A DNA stretch of 32,534 nucleotides from Promethearchaeota archaeon (GTDB taxonomy: Archaea > Asgardarchaeota > Lokiarchaeia > Sigynarchaeales > SOKP01): contig JAEOTV010000264.1 in assembly GCA_016839635.1 (NCBI GenBank), positions 1-32,534 of the forward strand, in the 5' to 3' direction. Shown here one piece after another: positions 26,203-32,534 of the stretch (position 1 is the first letter of the stretch; each line of letters begins with the position of its first letter). The position numbers and the translations under genes are program-made. Below the pieces are notes generated by a model. It did not search any database and was not told where the DNA came from. It was given only the letters and a program-made list of their open reading frames with translations.

Positions 26203-26214
26203 TATTTTTATAAA
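26203..26214 (-). promoter_or_regulatory. TATA box of the Flp pilin gene
   Basis: Read on the minus strand, TTTATAAAAATA stands 21-32 bases before the ATG, the spacing of a leaderless archaeal mRNA. Confidence 0.45.
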
Positions 26215-26255
26215 CTCAACTAATTTTGAATTAATTTAGATTTGAAATAAATGTT

Positions 26256-26669
26256 TTAAACTTTTAAGATTTCAAAAATTTCCTCAAGTTCTTCTTCAGA
26301 TGCTTGAGCTCTTGGTATTTTAATTCGGAACTTTTCATCATCATAATTTCTAGGAATAATGTGAACATGAAAATGTTTAATTATTTGACCTGCTGCAGCA
26401 AAATTATTTTGAAGTATATTATATCCATCACTTTTTAAAATTTTATGAATCCTTATTGCTAAGTTTTGTACTGCTTTATACACTTTACTAAGCTCATAAT
26501 CTGGTATATCCTCTAAATTTGAGTAGTGATTTTTAGGGATTATGATTGTGTGCCCCTTAGAAATTGGAGAAATATCTAAAAATGCAAGAGTAAAGTCATT
26601 TTCAAATAAGATTTTTGAGGGGATTTCTTTTTCCGCTATTTTACAAAATATACAATCTTTTTGTTTCAT
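26256..26669 (-). CDS. HIT-family nucleotide hydrolase/transferase
   Basis: This 137-residue protein has the HIT triad HFHVHII (about 98-104), whose central His attacks the alpha phosphate of nucleotides, and the N-terminal CIFC (C6, C9) of the HINT/Fhit-like branch. HIT proteins cleave adenylated or dinucleoside phosphates. Substrate is unknown. It lies between the Flp pilin and a divergent NIF3 gene. Confidence 0.9.
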   Translation of the reverse strand: MKQKDCIFCKIAEKEIPSKILFENDFTLAFLDISPISKGHTIIIPKNHYSNLEDIPDYELSKVYKAVQNLAIRIHKILKSDGYNILQNNFAAAGQIIKHFHVHIIPRNYDDEKFRIKIPRAQASEEELEEIFEILKV

Positions 26670-26800
26670 GTTTTCTAATCCATTTTTTAATTCAAGATAT
26701 TTTCAAGTTAATTTATATATTTTAATTTAAAATTAAAAAATCTTTACTCAGTTTTACCATATAAAAATATACAAACTTTTCCTATTTGCACCTGAATTGA

Positions 26801-27625
26801 GTGATTATAATGCTATTTCAAGAAATTAAAGAGCTATTGGTTAATAAGTTATCTCCAAAAGATTTTAGGCTAAATTCAGAGATTTATGGATTACATTTTG
26901 ACAAATTGAGAAACAATAGAACCATAAAAAAAGTTATGTTAACAATAGATTTAAGTTTAGAAGCAATACATTTTGCTTTAAAACAAAAAGTCAGTTTAAT
27001 AATATCTCATCATAGTTTAATCAACAAACCAATAAAGAAATTTAATCAAAATATAATAGATAAATTATCATTGCTTTCTAAATACCCAATTTCGATATTT
27101 GTATTAAATAGCTCATTTATTGCAGCAGAAGGGGGAATTTCAGATACACTCGTCAATCTTCTTTATTTAAAATTAGAAAATGTATTTGAAATTAAGACCA
27201 AAGATGGAAAAAAGATCCCAATTGGTAGAATCTGCTCATTATTAAATTACCCAAACGAAAAAGATCCATTTACCTTAGAAGATTTAATTAAGAGAATAAA
27301 AAGGAATTTGAATTTAAAGTCAGTGCCATTTGTAGGCGATCTTGGAAGAACACTAAAGAAAATATGTGTTATTGGAGGAGATATATCAAGCGTTAGACTT
27401 ATTAAAAAAGCAGTAAAACTTGGGTGTGATTGTTATATTTCGGGTAAAGTAAATTACTTTGATGCTATTTTTGCAAGAGACATGGGTCTAAATCTTATAG
27501 AAATATCACATTATAGAAACGAAATTCTTGCCATTAAGAAATTGTGCCACATTTTAAGTTTAGAGTTTCCTCAAGTTGAATTTGTTTTGTTTGAATCTAA
27601 AAATCCTATTAAAACATATATATAA
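26801..27625 (+). CDS. NIF3-like (DUF34) protein with partly altered metal site
   Basis: This 274-residue protein is a NIF3/DUF34 homologue. It shows the SLEAIHFALKQKVSLIISHH core, where the paired His (about 69-70) normally bind metal, a SDTLVNLLYL helix, and the closing ISHYRNE with His and Glu. The usual HTxLD motif reads NSSFI, so one His and one Asp of the two-metal site appear lost. Members bind dinuclear metal, and a GTP cyclohydrolase-like role has been proposed but not proved. Start is GTG at 26801 or, equally, ATG at 26810. Confidence 0.75.
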   Translation: MIIMLFQEIKELLVNKLSPKDFRLNSEIYGLHFDKLRNNRTIKKVMLTIDLSLEAIHFALKQKVSLIISHHSLINKPIKKFNQNIIDKLSLLSKYPISIFVLNSSFIAAEGGISDTLVNLLYLKLENVFEIKTKDGKKIPIGRICSLLNYPNEKDPFTLEDLIKRIKRNLNLKSVPFVGDLGRTLKKICVIGGDISSVRLIKKAVKLGCDCYISGKVNYFDAIFARDMGLNLIEISHYRNEILAIKKLCHILSLEFPQVEFVLFESKNPIKTYI

Positions 27626-27691
27626 ATGGATTAAATAAAAGTTTATATTTCTTAGGAAATAAATTGAATTTAAATACTAACATTAATACCA

Positions 27692-27703
27692 TATTTTTAT
27701 AAA
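27692..27703 (+). promoter_or_regulatory. TATA box of the beta-helix protein gene
   Basis: ATTTTTATAAAT stands 19-30 bases before the ATG at 27722, as expected of a leaderless transcript. Confidence 0.4.
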
Positions 27704-27721
27704 TAATTTAGTGAAGATTTT

Positions 27722-28303
27722 ATGCCCATATTAGAATATAATGGAAAAAAGCCAAATATTAGTCCAAAAAGTTATGTGTCACCAATGTCAACTCTTATAG
27801 GTGACGTACGTATTAATGAAAACGTGATTATTTGGCCAGGATCAATCATTCGAGCAGAAAATTCACCAATTAATATTGGGGAATATACGACTATCTTTGA
27901 TGGTGTAATGATGTTCACACGCTCTCAAAAAAGTTCAATAAATATAGGAAGATATTGTATTATTGAATCAGGAGTTACACTTTTAGGATGTTTTTTAGAA
28001 GATTATGTTCAAATAAAAGAAGGAACTTTAATATACGATGAAGCATCAATTGGAGAAGGAGTGATCATTCTAAATCAAAGTCAGGTCCCACCAGGACTAA
28101 CTATTCCTGCTCGTGCAGTAATGAGGGGAATTCCGGTTGAACCAGTAAGAGAACAAACACGTAATGATGTACTTAAACAAAAAGAAAAAGCTGAAAATTA
28201 TTCTCAATTATTTATTAAAATCAAAGACCACTTGCCAAATGCTCAAAGCTATCTATTAACTTTACCAGATTTTATAAAAATAATGTTAAAAAAAGAAGAT
28301 TAA
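27722..28303 (+). CDS. Left-handed beta-helix (gamma-carbonic-anhydrase-like) protein lacking zinc His
   Basis: This 193-residue protein has the hexapeptide pattern of LbH proteins (SPMSTLIGDVRINENVIIWP, IIESGVTLLGCFLEDYVQIK, LIYDEASIGEGVIIL) and a C-terminal helix. It is most like the gamma-carbonic-anhydrase/PaaY group, which trimerise and bind zinc with three His. Those His are absent here: the segment after MFTRSQK has no His, and no His appears in the IIESGVTLLG and ILNQSQ coils. It may be a structural or other hexapeptide protein, such as a transferase-like scaffold. The only His is near the C-terminus (KDHLPN). Confidence 0.75.
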   Translation: MPILEYNGKKPNISPKSYVSPMSTLIGDVRINENVIIWPGSIIRAENSPINIGEYTTIFDGVMMFTRSQKSSINIGRYCIIESGVTLLGCFLEDYVQIKEGTLIYDEASIGEGVIILNQSQVPPGLTIPARAVMRGIPVEPVREQTRNDVLKQKEKAENYSQLFIKIKDHLPNAQSYLLTLPDFIKIMLKKED

Positions 28304-28310
28304 AAAAAAA

Positions 28311-28329
28311 GTTTAAAATTGTTTTAAAC
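28311..28329. terminator. Inverted repeat between convergent genes
   Basis: GTTTAAAA-TTG-TTTTAAAC is a perfect 8-bp stem with a three-base loop after the LbH gene stop. It overlaps the last codons of the convergent TFB gene, and an A-run (28302-28310) precedes it. It could terminate transcripts on both strands, but its arms are AT-only and weak. Confidence 0.3.
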
Positions 28330-29211
28330 CATAATATTTAACATTTTTACAAGTTCTTTATATCTAGAGCGAAGAGTTACTTCTGTGACTCCTACAAGAT
28401 TTGCAATATCTTTCTGGGATATTTTCTTATCTTTCTTTTTACAAACTAAATACAATGCTCCTGCGCATAATCCTTTTGGATCTTTTCCACTTGTAGAAAA
28501 TTTAGATGTAAAGTTTTGTAAAATCTTTATAGTTGCATTTTCTGCGTCAGCATCTAAGTCCAATTCTGCAATAAATCTTGGAATAAGAGAAATGGGGTCC
28601 GTAGAAGGAGCTTTTAAGTTTAACTCTCTAATTAGTGTTCTATAACATCTTCTTACATTTTTAGCGCTTATTGAGGTTTGTTCTAAAATTTCTTGTAAAG
28701 TACGTGGAATTTTTCTTTCTCTACAAGCAAAATATAAACACGCTGCTACCATTCCATTAATAGATCTCCCACGAAGAAGTTTCTTTTTAAACGCTTCTAT
28801 ATATAGTCTTATTGCTGCTTTTTTTACATGGTTTGGTAAGTTTAGGTTGCTTCCTATTCTCTTTAACTCAGTTGTAGCAATTAACATATTCCTTTTATCC
28901 CATGTCATACGAGAATTCCATTTAGCAGCTCTTTTCAAATCGGGGCTTTTAATACTAGCTTTATCTATAATTGTACTTAACCCCATATCTGGTAATAAAA
29001 TTGAAATCGGAGATCCTGTCCTTTCTCTACTTTCTTTTTCTTGTTTAGTAAAAGCTCTTTTTCCACTATGTGAGATATCAACTATTCGCTCACTTATCAC
29101 TAAACCACACTGTCCACAAACTGTTTCGCCCTTCTCATGAAGTAAAATAATCTTGCCCTCACATTCTGGGCATAAATTTGACATATTACTTAAATCTGAT
29201 TCAACTTCCAT
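28324..29211 (-). CDS. tfb: Transcription factor B (TFB)
   Basis: This 295-residue protein is a standard TFB. The zinc ribbon has C14, C17, C32 and C35, the B-linker contains the highly conserved RERTGSPISILLPDMGLSTI, and two cyclin repeats lie at about 105-200 and 205-295, the second with helix-turn-helix KISQKDIANLVGVTEVTLRS for BRE contact. It bridges TBP at the TATA box and RNA polymerase. The divergent paralogue at 4657-5679 suggests promoter selection by alternative TFBs. A TATA-like stretch lies at about 29230-29243. Confidence 0.96.
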   Translation of the reverse strand: MEVESDLSNMSNLCPECEGKIILLHEKGETVCGQCGLVISERIVDISHSGKRAFTKQEKESRERTGSPISILLPDMGLSTIIDKASIKSPDLKRAAKWNSRMTWDKRNMLIATTELKRIGSNLNLPNHVKKAAIRLYIEAFKKKLLRGRSINGMVAACLYFACRERKIPRTLQEILEQTSISAKNVRRCYRTLIRELNLKAPSTDPISLIPRFIAELDLDADAENATIKILQNFTSKFSTSGKDPKGLCAGALYLVCKKKDKKISQKDIANLVGVTEVTLRSRYKELVKMLNIMV

Positions 29212-29425
29212 AATATCAACCCAATTTTATTTTTAAAATTATTAAAATTCCAATTATCTGAATATTGAAATTTTCCAAGCAAATTTTAACCCGTGTACCG
29301 AATAAAATATTGTTGTGAGACTGAAAAACTATACGTGACTGATACTCTAATATATTCTTTGATGCAAATAATATAAATATAAATATATTATATAAATGTT
29401 TCGCTCAGAATCTGACTGTATTCCG

Positions 29426-29442
29426 AAAATGTAGTACATTTT
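29426..29442. repeat. 17-bp palindrome between a membrane protein gene and tfb
   Basis: AAAATGTA-G-TACATTTT is a perfect palindrome with a single central G, followed on the plus strand by more T (to 29444). It lies 18 bases after the stop of the minus-strand membrane protein gene and about 215 bases before the tfb start. It could be a terminator or an operator. The remaining 29212-29425 is AT-rich with no gene. Confidence 0.35.
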
Positions 29443-29459
29443 TTATATAAATTATTTGA

Positions 29460-30092
29460 TTACAAAAAAAATGGAAGACATGTATTGAATCCAAATAAAA
29501 CACCTTGCATAACACCAGAAATTAACCATATGAATACATTTCTAGGATTATTAATCAAACGATTGTTGTTAATTAAATACCATAAGCTTATTAATACTGT
29601 TAACAAAGCCATTAAAGATCCGAAAGAGAAACAATAGTATATAGTTATTTCATGAGGAAATTGAGAAGTACTAATATCCATAATACCATTCAAATAATAA
29701 GGATCAATCCCACTAAAGGCAATAAAATTATAGATTAATCTATCAGGGAGAGGATCTAAAATCCAAATCAAAAAGTATGTGATATAATTAAATAATATTC
29801 CGAAAGCTAAAACAATATAAAAACATCCCAAGATTAATCTTGGTTTCATGAATAAATCTTCTTGTTTATCTTTATTACTTAACCTAGATTGTCGATAAAC
29901 ACCTCTTAATCTTAATAAAGTTAAAATTCCAATAGTTAAGATAATAACAACAAAAATATATTTCAGATATTGGCATAAAACTAGAAAGAAATTATTAAAA
30001 ACAATACAAAAATTTTCTAGCCCTATTATTATATCCTTAAAAACATCACCAGCGTTTAGAGTGTACTTGATGATTTGGCCAAACAACACCAT
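29460..30092 (-). CDS. Unknown membrane protein
   Basis: This 210-residue protein has about four to five transmembrane helices (about 25-60, 85-112, 150-172, 185-207), a short cytoplasmic basic loop (RLRGVYRQSRLSNKDKQED) and a likely outside loop (LDPLPDRLIYNF). I recognise no family. It lies downstream of, and near, the Cys-containing unknown gene on the same strand (56-base gap) and may be cotranscribed with it. Confidence 0.6.
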   Translation of the reverse strand: MVLFGQIIKYTLNAGDVFKDIIIGLENFCIVFNNFFLVLCQYLKYIFVVIILTIGILTLLRLRGVYRQSRLSNKDKQEDLFMKPRLILGCFYIVLAFGILFNYITYFLIWILDPLPDRLIYNFIAFSGIDPYYLNGIMDISTSQFPHEITIYYCFSFGSLMALLTVLISLWYLINNNRLINNPRNVFIWLISGVMQGVLFGFNTCLPFFL

Positions 30093-30148
30093 AACATAAT
30101 GATATTTAATAATGCGTATTTAAAGTCTACAAAATCTTTTACATTAGT

Positions 30149-30580
30149 TTATGTTATTTTTTCACACTCTTGATTAATAACCTTCATTGTTGCGTTAAAA
30201 TCTTGCCACCAATCTTGTCCTTGTTGTGAAACTAGCATAGGATCAATTTTTCTAGAGTCTAAACATCTTATTTCTTCTTTTTGGGCTTTAATTTTCCCTT
30301 TCCATATCTGAGAAATAATATTTTGTAAATTAATTTTTACCATTTTAACTAACTCTTCGTAGGGAACTGAAACATCTTCTGTTTTTTGAAGTCTTTGAAG
30401 CTGATCAAATTTTACTTTCTCTTTTGCTCGATTTAAATCACTACAACTGATTTTAACAGAAAAAGGTTCATCCTTTCCAAATTTACAATATTTTTGAATT
30501 TCACATAAAGAACAATAGCTTTCAAAGCTAATTGTATAATCCTCTAATCCCACTATTGAATAATTTAAAATTCTAGGCAT
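30149..30580 (-). CDS. Unknown protein with N-terminal cysteines
   Basis: This 143-residue protein is unrecognised. C23, C26, C32 and C46 (CSLCEIQKYC and KISCSD) could bind zinc or an iron-sulphur cluster. The rest is helical and highly charged (KIKAQKEEIRCLDSR) and ends with an amphipathic helix. No membrane helix or signal peptide is present. It precedes the membrane protein at 29460-30092. Confidence 0.55.
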   Translation of the reverse strand: MPRILNYSIVGLEDYTISFESYCSLCEIQKYCKFGKDEPFSVKISCSDLNRAKEKVKFDQLQRLQKTEDVSVPYEELVKMVKINLQNIISQIWKGKIKAQKEEIRCLDSRKIDPMLVSQQGQDWWQDFNATMKVINQECEKIT

Positions 30581-30690
30581 TGCTAATTAATATAAAATAC
30601 AACGTTTTATCTATTATATTTTAGGTCAAAAAATTTTTTAAATACGATTTATTAAATTAATTCGTTAATAAACGTTTTTTAAAATATAGC

Positions 30691-30698
30691 TTTTTATA
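30691..30698 (+). promoter_or_regulatory. TATA box of tRNA-Ile
   Basis: TTTTTATA lies 20-27 bases before the first base of the tRNA gene. Confidence 0.45.
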
Positions 30699-30717
30699 CT
30701 GGGAATATTCCTGTTAA

Positions 30718-30791
30718 GGGAGAGTGGCTTAGCCTGGTATAGCGCACGGCTGATAACCGTGAGGTCGGGGGTTCGAAGCCCCCCTTTCCCA
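30718..30791 (+). tRNA. tRNA-Ile (GAT)
   Basis: The acceptor stem GGGAGAG (30718-30724) pairs with CTTTCCC (30784-30790), with one G.U, and the discriminator A is 30791. The D arm contains GGCTTAGCCTGGTATAGCGC. The anticodon stem CACGG/CCGTG encloses CTGATAA with anticodon GAT at 30752-30754. The T arm is GGGGG-TTCGAAG-CCCCC. There is no intron and no encoded CCA. Confidence 0.95.
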
Positions 30792-30867
30792 TTATTTTTA
30801 ACTTGAATAAATTTCAAGTATATTCATTCATTTTTTTAAATTATCTTATCCTATTATAAATTTAGAA

Positions 30868-31461
30868 ATGAAAAATATAATTATTTCCGGAACGCCGGGT
30901 TGCGGGAAAACTTCAGTAGCAATAGAAATAAGTAGAATCCTGCAAGCTAGAGTAATATCCTTGAATGAATTAGCAATTTCTGATAAATTTTCCTTCGAAT
31001 ATGATGAAGAAAGAAAAACTTACATTGTAGATTTTGATGAATTTTTGCCCTATATCTTAAAAAAGATTGATAAGATTAAGCAAGCTGATCCGCAATTTTT
31101 GATAATAGAAAGTCATTTCTCTGATATTATTCCAGAAAAGTTTATTGATTATGCGTTCATTTTAAGATGTGATCCGGATGAGTTATATAAGAGATTAGAA
31201 CAAAAAGAATTTACTTCAGAAAAAATTATTGAGAACATTCAAGCAGAAATTTTAGGTAATTGCGTGAATTATTTTGTACAAAAACAAACAAATTTTCCAC
31301 TTTTTGAAATTAATACTACAAATCTTAGTATTAATTCACTAGCAAAAATTATTGTAGATATTGTACTCGGAAAGAAAGATGGAAATGGTTATTTTATAGG
31401 TAAAATAGATTGGTTGGAAAAACTGTTTCAAGAAAATAGGTTAGAAGAATTTTTTGATTAA
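30868..31461 (+). CDS. Fap7/AK6-type adenylate kinase
   Basis: This 197-residue P-loop protein has GTPGCGKT (8-15), the family-typical ESHFSD and NIQAEILGN motifs and an RCDPDELYKRL segment. Fap7/AK6 proteins have adenylate kinase/ATPase activity and help late 40S/30S maturation with Rps14/S11. It lies just after tRNA-Ile and 28 bases before tgtA on the same strand, so the two may form an RNA-biogenesis operon. Confidence 0.85.
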   Translation: MKNIIISGTPGCGKTSVAIEISRILQARVISLNELAISDKFSFEYDEERKTYIVDFDEFLPYILKKIDKIKQADPQFLIIESHFSDIIPEKFIDYAFILRCDPDELYKRLEQKEFTSEKIIENIQAEILGNCVNYFVQKQTNFPLFEINTTNLSINSLAKIIVDIVLGKKDGNGYFIGKIDWLEKLFQENRLEEFFD

Positions 31462-31489
31462 GCATTTAATTTAAAAAAAGGTAGACAAT

Positions 31490-32534
31490 ATGAAATGGGA
31501 AATCTCTGATTTTGATGCCTTAGGAAGAATTGGAAAATTAACTGTAAATAACAAGCAAATGATTACTCCCAATTTATTTCCTGTGGTTCATCCATATAAA
31601 AATATTATTTCAACTTCAAATTTGAAAAAGATAGGTGCTCAGTGTGTTTTTACAAACGCCTATATTATCTATCAGAATATTCAAATCCGGGATGAAATCT
31701 TAAGTAAAGGACTACATTCACATTTAAATTTTGATGGAATAACAGCAACAGACAGTGGGGCTTTCCAAAAGTATATGTATAACAAAAATAAGTTAGAAAT
31801 TCAAGCAGCAGAGATAGAAAAATTCCAAGAGGATATTGGAACAGATTTTGCGGTGATCTTAGATGAACCCGTCCAACCAGATGATGATTATGATATCGCT
31901 AAAAAGAAAGTTAACATAACAATCGAAAGAGCTCAGGACAATGTTAATCGAAGAACCAAAGATACGTGTCACTGGTTTGGACCAATTCATGGGGCTAAAT
32001 ATGATGATTTATTAAAAACAAGTACAATTGAAATGAGTAAACTAGATTTTGGAGTTTATGCAATAGGAGGTTTAGTTAAATCACTCCTAAACTACAGATT
32101 TGATTTAGTAATACAAATACTTTTGAATGTAAAAAAAAACATAGTGTGGAACAAACCTATTCATATGTTCGGATTAGGTTTGCCTCAATTCTTTTCCTTA
32201 GCTGTGGCATGTGGATGCGACTTAATGGATTCCGCAGCATACATATTATTTGCAAAAGAAAACAGATATTTCACATTATCTACAGGAACAAGAAAATTAG
32301 ATGAATTAGAAGAATTTCCATGCCACTGTCCAATATGTTGTGACTATAAACCTAAAGACGTGTTAAACTTCGATGAAAAATTGCGAACTGAACTATTGGC
32401 TAAACATAATTTATATTTGTCATTTTCAGAATTAAGAACAGTCCGGCAAGCTATTAAAGAAGGTAACTTATGGGAGCTTGTTGAACAACGGATACGAAAT
32501 CATCCTACTTTAGTTAAAGCATCAAAATTGATTA
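31490..32534 (+). CDS. tgtA: Archaeosine tRNA-guanine transglycosylase, cut by the window end
   Basis: The frame from ATG at 31490 stays open to the last base, giving 348 residues of the N-terminal part. The catalytic Asp sits in TATDSGAFQ (D88), the nucleophile in MDSAAY (D247), and the zinc site is CHCPIC (C278, C280, C283) with a later His. TgtA exchanges guanine 15 of the D loop for preQ0, the first step to archaeosine, and is specific to archaea. An AGGT stands near the start. The C-terminal PUA part lies outside the window. Confidence 0.93.
   Translation, partial: MKWEISDFDALGRIGKLTVNNKQMITPNLFPVVHPYKNIISTSNLKKIGAQCVFTNAYIIYQNIQIRDEILSKGLHSHLNFDGITATDSGAFQKYMYNKNKLEIQAAEIEKFQEDIGTDFAVILDEPVQPDDDYDIAKKKVNITIERAQDNVNRRTKDTCHWFGPIHGAKYDDLLKTSTIEMSKLDFGVYAIGGLVKSLLNYRFDLVIQILLNVKKNIVWNKPIHMFGLGLPQFFSLAVACGCDLMDSAAYILFAKENRYFTLSTGTRKLDELEEFPCHCPICCDYKPKDVLNFDEKLRTELLAKHNLYLSFSELRTVRQAIKEGNLWELVEQRIRNHPTLVKASKLI

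Noticed and set aside
28385..29140. Two plus-strand frames opposite the tfb gene
   Set aside because: They are the antisense shadow of a strongly conserved TFB with no promoter or motif.
1..32534. CRISPR array, insertion sequence, integrase or phage genes
   Set aside because: I saw no regularly spaced repeats, transposase-like ORFs, attachment duplication beside either tRNA, or phage structural genes.

Overview
The window looks like an AT-rich archaeal chromosome segment, most likely from an Asgard archaeon (Promethearchaeota, Lokiarchaeia-like). Archaeal markers are clear: two TFB-type transcription factors, Orc1/Cdc6, archaeal-type L3, L4, L23 and S17e, class I lysyl-tRNA synthetase, ABCE1/Rli1, Fap7/AK6-type adenylate kinase, archaeosine TGT and tRNA genes without encoded CCA. 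The Asgard placement is inferred from two MglA/Ras-like small GTPases, a protein with two roadblock/LC7 domains, a V4R (TRAPP/Bet3-related) protein and many unrecognised lysine/asparagine/isoleucine-rich proteins. No phylogeny could be run.

Layout. 0.2-4.4 kb: a three-gene operon (double roadblock, unknown partner, MglA-like GTPase), then a second MglA-like GTPase on the other strand and two small probable DNA-binding ORFs or remnants. 4.6-6.7 kb: a divergent TFB paralogue, a tRNA-Glu(CTC) with a probable D-arm intron, a UPF0148 zinc-ribbon gene and rps17e. 6.7-10.4 kb: a cell-surface protein, then Orc1/Cdc6, a winged-helix protein and a prepilin peptidase whose frame breaks in a run of 12 T. 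10.5-16.1 kb: small unknowns, a V4R protein and a minus-strand pilus/secretion operon (Cys-rich secretion ATPase, pilin-like protein, TadC/FlaJ-like platform protein). 16.2-18.3 kb: rpl3-rpl4-rpl23, ending without rpl2. 18.3-24.8 kb: a large unknown, a GHMP kinase, a 58-aa zinc ribbon, lysS and ABCE1. 24.8-28.3 kb: winged-helix and ribbon-helix-helix regulators with nearby palindromes, an Flp-type pilin, and HIT, NIF3-like and left-handed beta-helix proteins. 28.3-32.5 kb: the standard TFB, two unknowns, tRNA-Ile(GAT), Fap7/AK6-like kinase and tgtA, which runs off the window.

How the genes may work together. The prepilin peptidase, ATPase, pilin-like protein, platform protein and distant Flp pilin together could supply a Tad-like type IV pilus. 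The GTPase/roadblock genes form a compact candidate signalling or polarity module. Most of the rest is information-processing housekeeping. I see no CRISPR array, insertion sequence, integrase or phage gene. The most promising little-described items are the roadblock-unknown-GTPase operon and the Tad-like system with its Cys-rich ATPase. Smaller oddities are the D-arm intron, the T12 frame break, a missing cluster cysteine in ABCE1, and a palindrome at the predicted start of the RHH gene.
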